From Nocardioides sp. T2.26MG-1 (GTDB lineage Bacteria > Actinomycetota > Actinomycetes > Propionibacteriales > Nocardioidaceae), in the NCBI RefSeq assembly GCF_950101795.1, contig NZ_CATNLZ010000035.1, positions 186,001 through 250,000 on the forward strand: DNA of 64,000 bases, given 5' to 3'. Below are positions 53,877 to 63,096 of the stretch, piece after piece (positions within the stretch are counted from its first letter, which is position 1; each line of letters begins with the position of its first letter). The position numbers and the translations under genes were made by a program. A model generated the notes under the pieces. That model searched no databases. It was not told where the DNA came from and saw only the letters and a list, made by a program, of their open reading frames with translations.

Positions 53877-55040
53877 TCAGACCGACACCCGCGCGATCGC
53901 CAGCGACACCGCGCCGACCACCTCGGCACGGTCGCCGAGGTCGCCCGAGACCACGGTGAGGGCGGCGGCGGTGTCCGGCTGGGCGAACCGGTCGACGGCC
54001 GCGCGGATGCCCTCGCCGAGCGAGGTCGACGCCCCGAGGGACCCGCCGACGACCACCAGCTCCGGGTTGAGGTTGTTGCACAGGTCGGCGAGGGCCCGGC
54101 CCACGGCCCGTCCCGCGTCGCTGAGCACGCGCCGCACCCCGGCGTCGCCGTCGTCGTCGAGGGCGAGGATGCGCTCGATCGAGAGGGGGACGTCGTACGC
54201 CGGCTGCAGGAGCGCCAGCAGCCGCGGCGCCGACACCAGCGTCTCCAGGCAGCCGCGGTTGCCGCAGCGGCACACCTGGCCGTCCTCGTCGACCTGGACG
54301 TGGCCGAGCTCGCCCGCGATGCCGCTGGCGCCCCGGTGCAGGCGCCCGCCGAGCACGATGCCGGCCCCCAGGCCGCTGGCGACCTTGACGTAGACGAGGT
54401 CGCTCGAGCCCCGCGCGGCCCCCTGGCCGAGCTCGGCGAGCGCGCCGAGGTTGGCGTCGTTGTCCGCGAAGACCGGCACGCCCAGCCGGCGGTGCAGCTC
54501 GTCGCCGGGGGTCAGCTCGCGCCAGCCCGGCAGGATGCCGGTCCGGATGCTCGCCGAGCGCCGGTCCAGGGGAGCGGGCACGCACATGCCGACCGCGTGC
54601 AGGTCGGACAGCTCGAGCCCGGCGGCCTGCAGCGCCTGCCGCACCATCCGGGCCGCCCGGTCGAGGGCGACCGCGCCGTCCTCGTCGACGTCGACCTCGG
54701 CGGTCTCCTCGGCCAGCACGGTGCCGACCCGGTCGGCGACGGCGACGCGGACGTGACCGTGGCCGATGTCGACCCCGGCGACGCCACCGGCCGGCGTGCT
54801 GAGCGCGACGAGCAGCGGCGGGCGGCCGCTGCCGCCCTTGTGCGGTCGGCCCCGGTCGGTCGTCTCCACCACGTGCCCGGTCGAGATCAGGTCACCGACC
54901 AGGCTCGACACGGTCGTGCGGGACAGCCCGGTGCCGCGGACGAGGTCGGCCCGGCTCATCGGCCCCTCGGCCGCGAGCAGGGAGGTGATCGAGCGCCGGT
55001 TCGTGTCCCGCAGACGCTCGAGGGAGCTGGTCATCGCCAT
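53877..55040 (-). CDS. ROK-family transcriptional repressor
   Basis: A 387-residue regulator from ATG 55040 (ATG 55034 is equally possible). The N-terminal winged helix is TNRRSITSLLAAEGPMSRADLVRGTGLSRTTVSSLVGDL. The ROK sugar-kinase-like domain has AGVDIGHGHVRVAVAD, FADNDANLGALAELG, ASGLGAGIVLGGRLHRGASGIAGELGH and the zinc motif CRCGNRGCLE. It is divergent from a secreted GH3 glycosidase with about 140 bp between. ROK repressors commonly sense the sugar released by such enzymes, so it likely represses the GH3 gene. Confidence 0.92.
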   Translation of the reverse strand: MAMTSSLERLRDTNRRSITSLLAAEGPMSRADLVRGTGLSRTTVSSLVGDLISTGHVVETTDRGRPHKGGSGRPPLLVALSTPAGGVAGVDIGHGHVRVAVADRVGTVLAEETAEVDVDEDGAVALDRAARMVRQALQAAGLELSDLHAVGMCVPAPLDRRSASIRTGILPGWRELTPGDELHRRLGVPVFADNDANLGALAELGQGAARGSSDLVYVKVASGLGAGIVLGGRLHRGASGIAGELGHVQVDEDGQVCRCGNRGCLETLVSAPRLLALLQPAYDVPLSIERILALDDDGDAGVRRVLSDAGRAVGRALADLCNNLNPELVVVGGSLGASTSLGEGIRAAVDRFAQPDTAAALTVVSGDLGDRAEVVGAVSLAIARVSV

Positions 55041-55110
55041 GACCACCGAGCGTAGGCACGATTCGTCCGGAAGAAGAACAAACAAGCCCCTGTTACGCGA
55101 TCTTTACGCA

Positions 55111-55139
55111 TTGACTCGGAGTATTCGCCTTCCTACGTT
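55111..55139 (+). promoter_or_regulatory. Predicted promoter of the GH3 gene
   Basis: TTGACT (55111-55116) and TACGTT (55134-55139) lie 17 bp apart, 40 bp upstream of the GH3 start. Just upstream, TTACGC-gatc-TTTACGC forms a direct repeat that could be part of the ROK operator. Confidence 0.5.
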
Positions 55140-55179
55140 GGGGATCGCTTACCACTACTTGCTCGGGCAAGGAGACCCC

Positions 55180-57225
55180 ATGTCAAGCGACCCCACCCCC
55201 CGTCCCTCCTCTCGTCCAGCCCCTCGTCCGGCCCCTCGTCGGGCCCCTCGTCGGGCCTGGCGCCGCCGTCGTCCGGCGCTGCTCGCGGCGCTCGCCGCGG
55301 GGGCCCTCGCGGCCGTGCTCCTCCAGCCCCAGACCGCGGCCGACGCCGACGAGGCCCTGCCCTACCAGGACCCCGGCCTCCCCGTGCCGCAGCGGGTCGC
55401 CGACCTGCTCGGCCGGATGTCGCTCGCGGAGAAGATCGGGCAGATGACCCAGGCCGAGCGCGTCGACGTCGACGCCGACCCGTCCCTGATCACCGACAAC
55501 CGGCTCGGCAGCGTGCTGTCCGGCGGCGGCTCGGTCCCCGCCGAGAACACCCCCACGGCCTGGGCCGACATGGTCGATCGCTACCAGCAGGCGGCGCTCG
55601 ACACGCCCCTCGGCATCCCCCTGCTGTACGGCGTCGACTCGGTCCACGGCCACGGCAACCTGCTGGGCGCGACCGTGTTCCCGCACAACATCGGGCTCGG
55701 CGCCACCCGTGACCCGGCGCTGGTCGAGCGGATCGGCCACATCACCGCCGAGGAGACCCGGGCTAGCGGACCGCAGTGGGTGTTCGCGCCGTGCATCTGC
55801 GTGGCCCGCGACGACCGGTGGGGCCGCACCTACGAGAGCTTCGGCGAGACCCCGTCCCTGGTGACGTCGATGGAGACCGCGATCGACGGGCTGCAGGGCG
55901 CTCCCGGCCAGCTCGACGAGCCCGACCGCGTGCTCGCCACCGCCAAGCACTTCGCGGGCGACGGCCTGACGGCGTACGACGACTCGCTCGCCGACACCGG
56001 CTCCTACCCGATCGACCAGGGCATCGACCGGGTCACCCGCGCGGAGTTCGACCGGCTCGCGCTCGCGCCGTACGTCCCGGCGATCAAGGAGCACCACGTC
56101 GGCTCGGTGATGCCGTCCTTCTCCAGCACCGACTTCAACGGCGGCGACACCGACGACGCCGTCAAGATGCACGCCAACGCCGACCTGCTCACCACGTGGC
56201 TCAAGCAGCAGCAGGGCTTCGACGGCTTCGTGATCTCCGACTGGCGCGCGATCCGGCAGCTGCCCGGCACGTACGCCGACCAGGTGAAGACGTCGGTCAA
56301 CGCGGGCGTCGACATGTTCATGGAGCCGATCCAGGCACCCAACAACCCCACCGGCTGGGACGAGTTCATCCCGACGCTGACCCAGCTGGTCGACACCGAC
56401 CAGGTCTCGATGGCGCGCATCGACGACGCGGTGTCGCGGATCCTCACCGCGAAGTTCGAGCTCGGTCTCTTCGAGCACCCCTTCACCGACCGCACCCACC
56501 TCGCCCAGATCGGCAGCAAGGCCCATCACGCCGTCGCCCGCCAGGCGGCCGCCGAGAGCCAGGTGCTGCTGCGCAACCAGCGGCACACGCTCCCGCTCCG
56601 CGGCAACCACGACGTGTACGTCGCGGGCAGCAACGCCGACAACATCGGCAACCAGACCGGCGGCTGGACGCTCACCTGGCAGGGCGGCTCGACCAACGTC
56701 GTGCCCGGCACCACCATCCTCGACGGCATCGAGAGGTCCGCGCGGGGCGCAGTCACCTACAGCGAGACCGCCGAGAAGCGGATCCCGCGCAAGGCCGACG
56801 GCATCGTGGTCGTCGGCGAGACGCCGTACGCCGAGGGCTTCGGCGACGTCGGCGGCCCGCAGTGGGCCTGGGACCCCGCCGACGGCGGCGTCCCGCGGCA
56901 GAAGCAGACGATGCGGCTCTCCGACGCGGACACCCGCGCGGTGCAGAAGGTCTGCGCACAGGCCAAGTCGTGCACGGTGGTCGTGGTCTCCGGACGCCCG
57001 ATGGTGATCCCGCCGGCGTTGCTGCGCCAGATCGACGCACTGGTCGCCTCCTGGCTGCCCGGCAGCGAGGGCGCGGGCGTCAGCGACGTGCTGTTCGGCC
57101 GACGCCCGTTCACCGGCAAGCTGCCGGTGAGCTGGCCGCGGACCGTCGCCCAGGAGCCGATCAACGTCGGCGACCCCGGCTACGACCCGCTCTACCGCTA
57201 CGGCTTCGGCCTGCGCACCCGCTGA
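55180..57225 (+). CDS. Secreted glycoside hydrolase family 3 beta-glycosidase
   Basis: A 681-residue exoglycosidase from ATG 55180 with AAGGAG upstream. The N-terminus is an unusual Pro/Arg repeat (RPAPRPAPRRAPRRAWRRRRP) followed by an export helix (ALLAALAAGALAAVLL) and an Ala-rich cleavage region near residue 50-56; the RRRRP may act as a Tat signal. The (beta/alpha)8 domain has MSLAEKIGQMTQAE, YGVDSVHGHGN, ATAKHFAGDG and the nucleophile Asp354 in VISDWRAI. The C-terminal domain includes VLLRNQRHTLPL and VVVGETPYAEGFGD. Closest in style to plant and streptomycete beta-D-glucan exohydrolases. Confidence 0.93.
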   Translation: MSSDPTPRPSSRPAPRPAPRRAPRRAWRRRRPALLAALAAGALAAVLLQPQTAADADEALPYQDPGLPVPQRVADLLGRMSLAEKIGQMTQAERVDVDADPSLITDNRLGSVLSGGGSVPAENTPTAWADMVDRYQQAALDTPLGIPLLYGVDSVHGHGNLLGATVFPHNIGLGATRDPALVERIGHITAEETRASGPQWVFAPCICVARDDRWGRTYESFGETPSLVTSMETAIDGLQGAPGQLDEPDRVLATAKHFAGDGLTAYDDSLADTGSYPIDQGIDRVTRAEFDRLALAPYVPAIKEHHVGSVMPSFSSTDFNGGDTDDAVKMHANADLLTTWLKQQQGFDGFVISDWRAIRQLPGTYADQVKTSVNAGVDMFMEPIQAPNNPTGWDEFIPTLTQLVDTDQVSMARIDDAVSRILTAKFELGLFEHPFTDRTHLAQIGSKAHHAVARQAAAESQVLLRNQRHTLPLRGNHDVYVAGSNADNIGNQTGGWTLTWQGGSTNVVPGTTILDGIERSARGAVTYSETAEKRIPRKADGIVVVGETPYAEGFGDVGGPQWAWDPADGGVPRQKQTMRLSDADTRAVQKVCAQAKSCTVVVVSGRPMVIPPALLRQIDALVASWLPGSEGAGVSDVLFGRRPFTGKLPVSWPRTVAQEPINVGDPGYDPLYRYGFGLRTR

Positions 57226-57285
57226 CCACGGATCGGCGGGGGGCCTGCCCCGGACGTACCGTCCCCGACGGGTACCGTCCGGGGC

Positions 57286-58365
57286 ATGGTCGCGCCTGCG
57301 CTCCGGTTCTCCGGCCCCGTCCTGCCCGACGGTGAGCCGCGCACCCTGTCCGTGGTCGACGGCCGGGTCACCTACGACCCGGTGGCGGGCTCCGAGCGGG
57401 CCGTCGACGGCTGGATCGTGCCGGGGCTGGTCGACGCGCACTGCCACCTCGGCCTCGACGACGACGGCGCGATCTCGCGGGAGGCCACCGAGGAGCAGGC
57501 GGTCGCCGACCGGGACGCGGGCGCGCTGCTGATCCGCGACTGCGGCTCGGCGGCCGACACCAGCTGGGTCCACGAGCGCGAGGACCTGCCCCGGCTGATC
57601 CGCGCGGGACGGCACATCGCGCGTACCCGGCGCTACATCCGCAACTATGCCCACGAGGTCGAGCCCGAGGAGCTGGCGTCGGTGGTGGCCCGCGAGGCGG
57701 AGCGCGGTGACGGGTGGGTGAAGCTCGTGGGGGACTGGATCTCCCGCGACGCCGGCGACCTGGCGCCGTCCTTCCCGGAGGAGGCGTTCGCCGAGGCGAT
57801 CCGGGTCGCCCACGAGCACGGTGCCCGGGTGACGGCGCACTGCTTCGGGCACGAGGTGCTCGCCGGGCTGCTGGAGGCCGGGATCGACTGCATCGAGCAC
57901 GGCACCGGCCTGCACCCCGACCAGGTCGAGACGATGGCGGCCCGCGGTGTCGCCCTGGTGCCGACCGTGATGCAGCTGGACAAGTTCCCGCAGTACGCCG
58001 CGGCCGGCCGCGCCAAGTTCCCCGCCTACACCTCGACGATCACCGACCTCTACATCCGCCGCCGCGACACCGTGATGGCGGCCTACGAGGCCGGGGTCGC
58101 GCTCTACGCCGGCTCCGACGGCGGCGGCATCAGCCGGCACGGCAACATCGCCGGCGAGGTGATCGCGATGACCGCCCTCGGCCTGCCGGCCGACTACGCG
58201 CTGGGCGCGGCATCCTGGCGGGCCCGGGAGTGGCTCGGCTGGAACGCCGGTCTCGAGGAGGGCGCACCCGCGGACTTCGTCGTCTACGACACCGACCCGC
58301 TCGAGGACCTCTCGGTGCTGCTCAGGCCCGCGGCGGTCGTGCTGCGCGGCCGGGTCGTGGCCTGA
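57286..58365 (+). CDS. Metal-dependent amidohydrolase (imidazolonepropionase/prolidase-like)
   Basis: A 359-residue amidohydrolase-superfamily protein. The first metal pair is in GLVDAHCHLGLDD, a carboxylated-Lys candidate in GWVKLVGDWI, then VTAHCFGHEVLAGLLEAGIDCIEHGTGL with the next His residues, and YAGSDGGGISRHG with the final Asp. GEVIAMTALGLPADYALGAASWRAREWLG and ADFVVYDTDPLEDL complete the usual C-terminal cap. Members hydrolyse cyclic amides and Xaa-Pro peptides; the substrate is not evident. It starts about 60 nt after the GH3 stop. Confidence 0.9.
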   Translation: MVAPALRFSGPVLPDGEPRTLSVVDGRVTYDPVAGSERAVDGWIVPGLVDAHCHLGLDDDGAISREATEEQAVADRDAGALLIRDCGSAADTSWVHEREDLPRLIRAGRHIARTRRYIRNYAHEVEPEELASVVAREAERGDGWVKLVGDWISRDAGDLAPSFPEEAFAEAIRVAHEHGARVTAHCFGHEVLAGLLEAGIDCIEHGTGLHPDQVETMAARGVALVPTVMQLDKFPQYAAAGRAKFPAYTSTITDLYIRRRDTVMAAYEAGVALYAGSDGGGISRHGNIAGEVIAMTALGLPADYALGAASWRAREWLGWNAGLEEGAPADFVVYDTDPLEDLSVLLRPAAVVLRGRVVA

Positions 58366-58390
58366 GTGAGCCTCGTCAGGCCCCGCCGGG

Positions 58391-59263
58391 TCAGCCGGTG
58401 GGGTCGACCAGCTTGAGTCGGCCGTTGCGGACCCGGAACCAGCGCGGCTGGGCGTCGTCGTCGCCGATCAGGGCCAGCAGCCCCTCCATCTCCGAGTCGA
58501 ACCAGGCGCGGTCCTCCAGGGGCGACCGGGTCGAGGTCTCCTCGGTCTGCCCGCGGTAGCGCAGCGCGAGCTGACGCCAACCCAGCGTCGAGGTGCCGGC
58601 GTACAGCATCGTCTCGATGAGCTTGACCTGCTCGGGGAGTGCGTTGGCCAGCCGGTCGTCGACGACGAGGAGGTCGCGGGACGGGTTGATCCGCAGCCCG
58701 TTGAACTCGATCCAGCTGCCGACGAACCGCACGCCGCGCTCGTGCATTCCCTCCGGGCCGTCGTGGCCGCCCTCGGCCTGGGTCGACCGGTCCGGGGCGA
58801 CCAGGTGCAGGTCCGACGGCGGGGACGGGTGGGCGGCAGCCGGTTCCCAGGCCTCCGCCGAGCCGTCGGTGATCGAGGAGATCGGGCGGCGTGCGGCCGC
58901 GGCCAGGCGGGCCTGCAGCTCGCGGGGGCGGATCGGCTTGGGGACGTAGTCGTCGGCCCCCGCGTCGAAGCCGGCCAGCACGTCGTGCTCCTGCGAGCGG
59001 CTGCTGATGATCACGATGTAGGTGCTGGTCGCCTCCCGGACCCGGCGCGTGACCTCCAGACCGTCCATCCCGGGCATCGTGACGTCGATCGTCGCCAGGG
59101 TCGGGTGGTGCTCCAGCGCGAGGGCGATCCCGTCGGCGCCGTTGGTCGCGGTGACGACCTCGAACCCGGCCTGGGTCAGCACGATCTCCAGCAGGTCCAC
59201 CGTGTCCTGGTCGTCGTCGATGACGAGGGCTACGGGGCGGGCTTCGACCGAGACGTGGGACAC
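58391..59263 (-). CDS. Orphan response regulator with a divergent output domain
   Basis: A 290-residue protein. Residues 10-128 are a complete receiver: acidic pocket at VIDDDQD, phosphorylation Asp60 in [12 protein letters not shown], the switch residue in VIISSRS and the Lys in [10 protein letters not shown] Pro/Ser-rich linker (about 130-170) leads to a C-terminal region whose order ([18 protein letters not shown], then [12 protein letters not shown], and a final [15 protein letters not shown]) recalls an OmpR winged helix, but the LTxxE and transactivation-loop consensus is degraded. No histidine kinase is adjacent. Whether it still binds DNA is unknown. Confidence 0.82.
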   Translation of the reverse strand: MSHVSVEARPVALVIDDDQDTVDLLEIVLTQAGFEVVTATNGADGIALALEHHPTLATIDVTMPGMDGLEVTRRVREATSTYIVIISSRSQEHDVLAGFDAGADDYVPKPIRPRELQARLAAAARRPISSITDGSAEAWEPAAAHPSPPSDLHLVAPDRSTQAEGGHDGPEGMHERGVRFVGSWIEFNGLRINPSRDLLVVDDRLANALPEQVKLIETMLYAGTSTLGWRQLALRYRGQTEETSTRSPLEDRAWFDSEMEGLLALIGDDDAQPRWFRVRNGRLKLVDPTG

Positions 59264-59296
59264 AGCAGCGAGTATCTCAGGCGCGGGCGCCCCCGG

Positions 59297-60100
59297 TCAG
59301 CGAACGAGGTACGGCGCGGCGTACTTCACCACGGCACGGTTGCGGCGGACCAGCTCGTCGGCGACAGGTACGCCGGTGCGCCGGTCGATCACGGTCCGCC
59401 AGATCTCGTTGCTGCGGCGTACCAACCCGTCCTCGCCCACCTCGAACCGCTCGTCGCGCGCGGCGACCGAGTAGGACACCGGCAGCTCCCGGTCGGCGCG
59501 CAGCTCGCCGTACAGGTGCCGCTCACCGACCCAGGTACGCAGCTGGAACGTCGCCGCGGTGTCGTTGCGCACCACCAGGTCGACGTAGTTGTAGACGATC
59601 GTGCAGCCCACGCCCCATGGCAGCACCCGGCCGTTGTCCGGGAACGGGTCGAAGCTGTGCTCGCTGCGCTCGAGCACGGTGAGCGGGGAGTGCAGGAACA
59701 TCCAGTGCAGCAGGTTCGCCAGCTGGCAGATGCCGCCGCCGACACCCGGCACGGGCGCCCCGTCCGAGAGCCGCATGCCCTCGATGTAGCCCTTGCGGCG
59801 CGAGCAGCTGCCGACGACCTTGTTGAACGAGAACGTCTCGCCCGGCCGGATCACCAGCCGGTCGGTGCGTGCGCTCGCGAGCCTGAGGTTGACCACCTTG
59901 TTGTGCTGCAGCACCATCTCGGCACCCTCAAGCTGCCGCAGCAGCAGCGAGCCGTGGCGGTGGACCCGGACGGGCAGGTCGGCGGGGGAGCGGTACGACG
60001 CCCAGTCCGCGCCGCTCGTCAGCCACCGCGCCCGGCGTCGGGCGCGGTGCGCGAGCACCGCCGCCGGCCTCAGCCAGGGGAAGCGCTGCGAGGGAGTCAT
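59297..60100 (-). CDS. VanW-family protein
   Basis: A 267-residue protein with the VanW domain: [32 protein letters not shown] and [22 protein letters not shown] are diagnostic. VanW was named from vancomycin-resistance clusters, but the family is widespread in genomes without them and its biochemical role is not established. A basic N-terminus ([16 protein letters not shown]) precedes it without a clear membrane helix. No vanRS, vanH, vanA or vanX is in the window, so resistance should not be inferred. It lies 33 nt upstream of the response regulator on the same strand and may be co-transcribed. Confidence 0.88.
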   Translation of the reverse strand: MTPSQRFPWLRPAAVLAHRARRRARWLTSGADWASYRSPADLPVRVHRHGSLLLRQLEGAEMVLQHNKVVNLRLASARTDRLVIRPGETFSFNKVVGSCSRRKGYIEGMRLSDGAPVPGVGGGICQLANLLHWMFLHSPLTVLERSEHSFDPFPDNGRVLPWGVGCTIVYNYVDLVVRNDTAATFQLRTWVGERHLYGELRADRELPVSYSVAARDERFEVGEDGLVRRSNEIWRTVIDRRTGVPVADELVRRNRAVVKYAAPYLVR

Positions 60101-60133
60101 GCTGCTGGGACGCCCCCGCCCGCCGGTTGGTTG

Positions 60134-60730
60134 TCAGGGCGCGGCGGGGGTCCTGGCGGGCCGCACCGACCAGAGGATCCCGGTGACGAGCAGCACCGCC
60201 ACGCCGGCCAGGAACAGCAGGAGCGGCACGACGATCGTGGCCAGGATGCCGACCACGAAGCTGCCGATCCGTGGGGCCGGACCGATCTCGACCGTCGACA
60301 GCGGACTCGAGTCGGTGGCGGTGCAGCTGACCTCGAGGTCGCCGGAGCCCGGATCGAAGCGCCAGGTGCCGACCCAGTCGCCGGCGGTGCCGCTGTCACG
60401 GCGGAACTCGCCTCCGGGACGCCGCAGCTCGATCTCGTCGCCGGTGGCCCGGTCGACGACGCTGCAGGAGGGCCGGGACTCGAAGTCGTAGCTCCACAGC
60501 ATCAGGTCGCCGTCGGTGGAGACCTCGACCGCGTGCGCCTCGCCGTCGCGTACCACCTCGACGTCGGTCTGCAGGAACGCGGACAGCGTCCAGACGAACA
60601 GCCCGACGCCCGCCGCCACGGCCGAGAGGATCAGCGCGATCCCGAGCCCGAACCACCACGCGCTGGGCCGGGGCTTGGCTGGTCGCGGCGGGACCGGGGA
60701 CGGGCCGTAGGGTGGCGGCAGCTGGGTCAT
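60134..60730 (-). CDS. Two-pass membrane protein with extracytoplasmic domain
   Basis: A 198-residue protein. A Pro-rich cytoplasmic start ([20 protein letters not shown]) leads to a membrane helix ([23 protein letters not shown]), an exported domain of about 110 residues with two Cys ([10 protein letters not shown] and [10 protein letters not shown]) that could form a disulfide, and a second helix ([31 protein letters not shown]). I do not recognise a named domain; the layout is common among uncharacterised actinobacterial envelope proteins. It is upstream of VanW on the same strand, 33 nt apart. Confidence 0.8.
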   Translation of the reverse strand: MTQLPPPYGPSPVPPRPAKPRPSAWWFGLGIALILSAVAAGVGLFVWTLSAFLQTDVEVVRDGEAHAVEVSTDGDLMLWSYDFESRPSCSVVDRATGDEIELRRPGGEFRRDSGTAGDWVGTWRFDPGSGDLEVSCTATDSSPLSTVEIGPAPRIGSFVVGILATIVVPLLLFLAGVAVLLVTGILWSVRPARTPAAP

Positions 60731-60928
60731 GGGACGACTCTGCCCGATCTCCGGGCCGCCCGATTTTCGCCGCGACGAGCCCTCTGGCAGGATAGGCCGC
60801 TGAGTCCTGCGCGCCCGGACCCTCTCACCCGGACGCCGCAGAGCCCATCGAAGGTCCCGGCCGGTGCTTTCCCCACCTGGTCACGGTGCCCTTCACCCAC
60901 ACACAACTTCCGAGGAGACACCACAAAC

Positions 60929-61501
60929 GTGGCCGTCAAGATCCGTTTGAAGCGCCTGGGCAAGGTCCGGGTGCCGCAGTACCGCATCGTCGTCGTCGAC
61001 TCGCGCAAGAAGCGCGACGGACGGGTGATCGAGGAGATCGGCAAGTACCACCCGAAGGAGAACCCGTCGTACATCGACGTCGTCTCCGATCGGGCGCAGT
61101 ACTGGCTCGGTGTCGGCGCGCAGCCGACCGAGGCCGTCGCCAAGATCCTCAAGATCACCGGCGACCTCCAGAAGTTCAAGGGCACGTCGGGCCAGGAGGG
61201 CACCCTCAAGGTCGCCGAGCCCAAGCGCGACAAGCTCGAGGTCTTCAACGAGGCGCTGAAGGAGGCCGCGAGCGAGCCCAAGGGCGACGCGGTGACCAAG
61301 AAGGCGGCCTCGTCGAAGAAGAAGGCCGAGGCCAAGCCCGCGGAGGCCGAGACCGAGACTGCTGCCGAGGCTCCCGCCGAGGCGCCGGCCGAGGCCGAGG
61401 CGCCCACCGAGGCCCCGGCTCCGGTCCCCGCCGACGAGACCCCCGAGGTCGCGGCCGAGGCGGCCGAGGCTGCGGAGGGCACTGAGAAGGCGGAGTCCTG
61501 A
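60929..61501 (+). CDS. rpsP: 30S ribosomal protein S16 with long acidic C-terminal tail
   Basis: A 190-residue S16 from GTG 60929 with GAGGAG upstream. Residues 1-85 are the conserved protein: [41 protein letters not shown] and [15 protein letters not shown]. From about 120 a Lys/Ala stretch ([19 protein letters not shown]) turns into an Ala/Glu/Pro tail of roughly 60 residues. Most bacterial S16 proteins are 80-100 residues; actinobacterial ones are longer, and this is at the long end. It starts the rpsP-KH-rimM-trmD group. Confidence 0.96.
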   Translation: MAVKIRLKRLGKVRVPQYRIVVVDSRKKRDGRVIEEIGKYHPKENPSYIDVVSDRAQYWLGVGAQPTEAVAKILKITGDLQKFKGTSGQEGTLKVAEPKRDKLEVFNEALKEAASEPKGDAVTKKAASSKKKAEAKPAEAETETAAEAPAEAPAEAEAPTEAPAPVPADETPEVAAEAAEAAEGTEKAES

Positions 61502-61506
61502 GCGGC

Positions 61507-61749
61507 ATGCTCGCCGAGGCGCTCGAGCACCTGGTGCGCGGTGTCGTCGAACACCCCGACGACGTCAGTGTCCGCGACAAGCAGCTGCGCCGCGGCTCGA
61601 TCCTCGAGGTCCGGGTGCACCCCGACGACCTCGGCAAGGTGATCGGTCGCAGCGGGCGCACGGCCACCGCGTTCCGCACCGTGATCTCCGCGCTGGCGGG
61701 TCGCGGCGGCGCGCGGATCGACTTCGTCGACGTCGACCGGCGCCCCTAG
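61507..61749 (+). CDS. khpA: KH-domain RNA-binding protein KhpA
   Basis: An 80-residue single KH domain. RRGSILEVRVHPDDLGKVIGRSGRTATAFRTVI holds the GxxG loop (GRSG). ALEHLVRGVVEHPDDV opens it. KhpA with KhpB binds many RNAs and affects cell division and elongation in Gram-positives. It lies 5 nt after rpsP, the standard rpsP-khpA-rimM context. Confidence 0.95.
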   Translation: MLAEALEHLVRGVVEHPDDVSVRDKQLRRGSILEVRVHPDDLGKVIGRSGRTATAFRTVISALAGRGGARIDFVDVDRRP

Positions 61750-61778
61750 CACGAGGCGTCACCAGCACGCACGCGCAC

Positions 61779-61809
61779 ACGGGCGCCGTCCCCCTGGGAC
61801 GGCGCCCGT
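61779..61809 (+). terminator. Hairpin after khpA
   Basis: ACGGGCGCCGTCCC (61779-61792) pairs with GGGACGGCGCCCGT (61796-61809) around a short loop. No T-run follows. It separates rpsP-khpA from the GNAT-rimM-trmD genes. Confidence 0.65.
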
Positions 61810-61870
61810 GGCGCGTCCAGGGCCCGACAACGCGGTTGCGCGAGCGGGCCCTGCTCGGTTGGGTCGGGGG

Positions 61871-62539
61871 ATGACGCTCACCCTCGCCGACCTGCACCCG
61901 GTGCTCGGGCTCCGCATCGCCGCGGGACCCCTCGAGCTCCGCGGGATCACCGACGACGACCTGCTCGGCCTGTGCGCCCTCGCGCGCGACGGCATCCACC
62001 CGCCGGACCAGATGCCGTTCTACGTGCCGTGGACCGACGCCGAGCCCGGCGCCCTGGTCCGCGGCACCGCGGCGTACCACTGGAGCAACCGGGCCGAGTA
62101 CTCGTCCTCCGCGTGGGCCCTGGAGCTCGGGGTCTGGTACGACGGCGTGCTGGTCGGCAGCCAGGGACTCCGCACCCGACGCTTCCTCACGACGCGCACC
62201 GGGGAGACCGGGTCCTGGCTGGGACGCGCACACCAGGGCCGGGGGATCGGCACCCGGATGCGCCAGGCGATCTGCGCCTTCGCGTTCGACCACCTCGACG
62301 CTGCCGAGGTGACCTCGGGTGCGTTCGTTGACAACCCGGCCTCGCTGGCGGTCTCGCGCAAGGTCGGCTATCGGGACAACGGCCGGCAACGGCTCGAGCG
62401 CCGGCCGGGCGAGCTCGCCGTCAACCAGCAGCTGGTGCTGACCCCGGGCGCCCTGGTCCGCGGTGACCCGTTGGAGGTCGAGGGGCTGCCCGCGTTCCGA
62501 CGCCTCGTCGGGCTCGACGGTGCCGACCCCCTACCCTGA
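61871..62539 (+). CDS. GNAT-family N-acetyltransferase
   Basis: A 222-residue RimJ/RimL-like acetyltransferase from ATG 61871 with GGGGG upstream. LELRGITDDDLLGLCALARDGIHPP opens the fold. WALELGVWYDGVLVGSQGLRTRRF, the acetyl-CoA-binding LGRAHQGRGIGTRMRQAICAFAF, and DNPASLAVSRKVGYRDNG define the GNAT core. Members acetylate ribosomal protein N-termini, amino acids or antibiotics. It is placed between khpA and rimM, usually adjacent genes, so it looks like an insertion into the operon. Its stop lies 4 nt before rimM. Confidence 0.9.
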   Translation: MTLTLADLHPVLGLRIAAGPLELRGITDDDLLGLCALARDGIHPPDQMPFYVPWTDAEPGALVRGTAAYHWSNRAEYSSSAWALELGVWYDGVLVGSQGLRTRRFLTTRTGETGSWLGRAHQGRGIGTRMRQAICAFAFDHLDAAEVTSGAFVDNPASLAVSRKVGYRDNGRQRLERRPGELAVNQQLVLTPGALVRGDPLEVEGLPAFRRLVGLDGADPLP

Positions 62540-62543
62540 CCGC

Positions 62544-63092
62544 GTGGAGAGCATCGAGGTCCTGGTGGGCCGGATCGGCAAGCCGCACGGCCTGCGCGGC
62601 GAGGTGACCCTCGACGTGCGCACCGACGAGCCCGACCGCCGGTTCGCGCCCGGCACCGTCCTGCGGGCCGAGCCGCCCCGTGGGTCCGCGTTCGCGCAGC
62701 GCGAGCTGACCGTCGCCACGATGCGCTGGCACCAGTCGACGCTGCTCGTGCACTTCGAGGGGATCCCCGACCGCAGTGCCGCCGAGGCCGCACGCGGGAT
62801 CCTGCTGCACGCCACGATCCCCGCGGACGCCTCGCCCGACGACCCCGACGAGTTCTACGACCACCAGCTGATCGGGCTGGCGGCGTACGACGTCTCGGGC
62901 GCCGCGCTCGGCGAGGTCACGGGCCTGGTGCACGGTGGTGCCCAGGACCTGCTGACGATCCGCACCCCCGACGGCCGGGACGCGCTGGTGCCGTTCGTGA
63001 AGGCGCTCGTGCCCGAGGTCGACCTCGCCGCCCACCGCCTGGTGGTCGCGGACCGGCCCGGCCTCGTCACGCCGCTGCCCGAGGACGACTGA
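62544..63092 (+). CDS. rimM: Ribosome maturation factor RimM
   Basis: A 182-residue 16S processing protein from GTG 62544, a start that gives the family opening [21 protein letters not shown]. The RimM N domain ends near [19 protein letters not shown], and the PRC-barrel follows ([36 protein letters not shown], then [13 protein letters not shown]). It binds S19 during 30S head assembly. It precedes trmD by 4 nt. Confidence 0.96.
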   Translation: MESIEVLVGRIGKPHGLRGEVTLDVRTDEPDRRFAPGTVLRAEPPRGSAFAQRELTVATMRWHQSTLLVHFEGIPDRSAAEAARGILLHATIPADASPDDPDEFYDHQLIGLAAYDVSGAALGEVTGLVHGGAQDLLTIRTPDGRDALVPFVKALVPEVDLAAHRLVVADRPGLVTPLPEDD

Positions 63093-63096
63093 CGAC

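Noticed and set aside
55183-58140. A minus-strand open frame of about 985 codons opposite the GH3 and amidohydrolase genes
   Set aside because: It reads as Val/Gly/Arg/Asp-rich noise, an antisense effect of codon bias.
59297-60100. VanW as evidence of vancomycin resistance
   Set aside because: No vanHAX or vanRS genes are present, and VanW-family proteins are widespread in susceptible bacteria.
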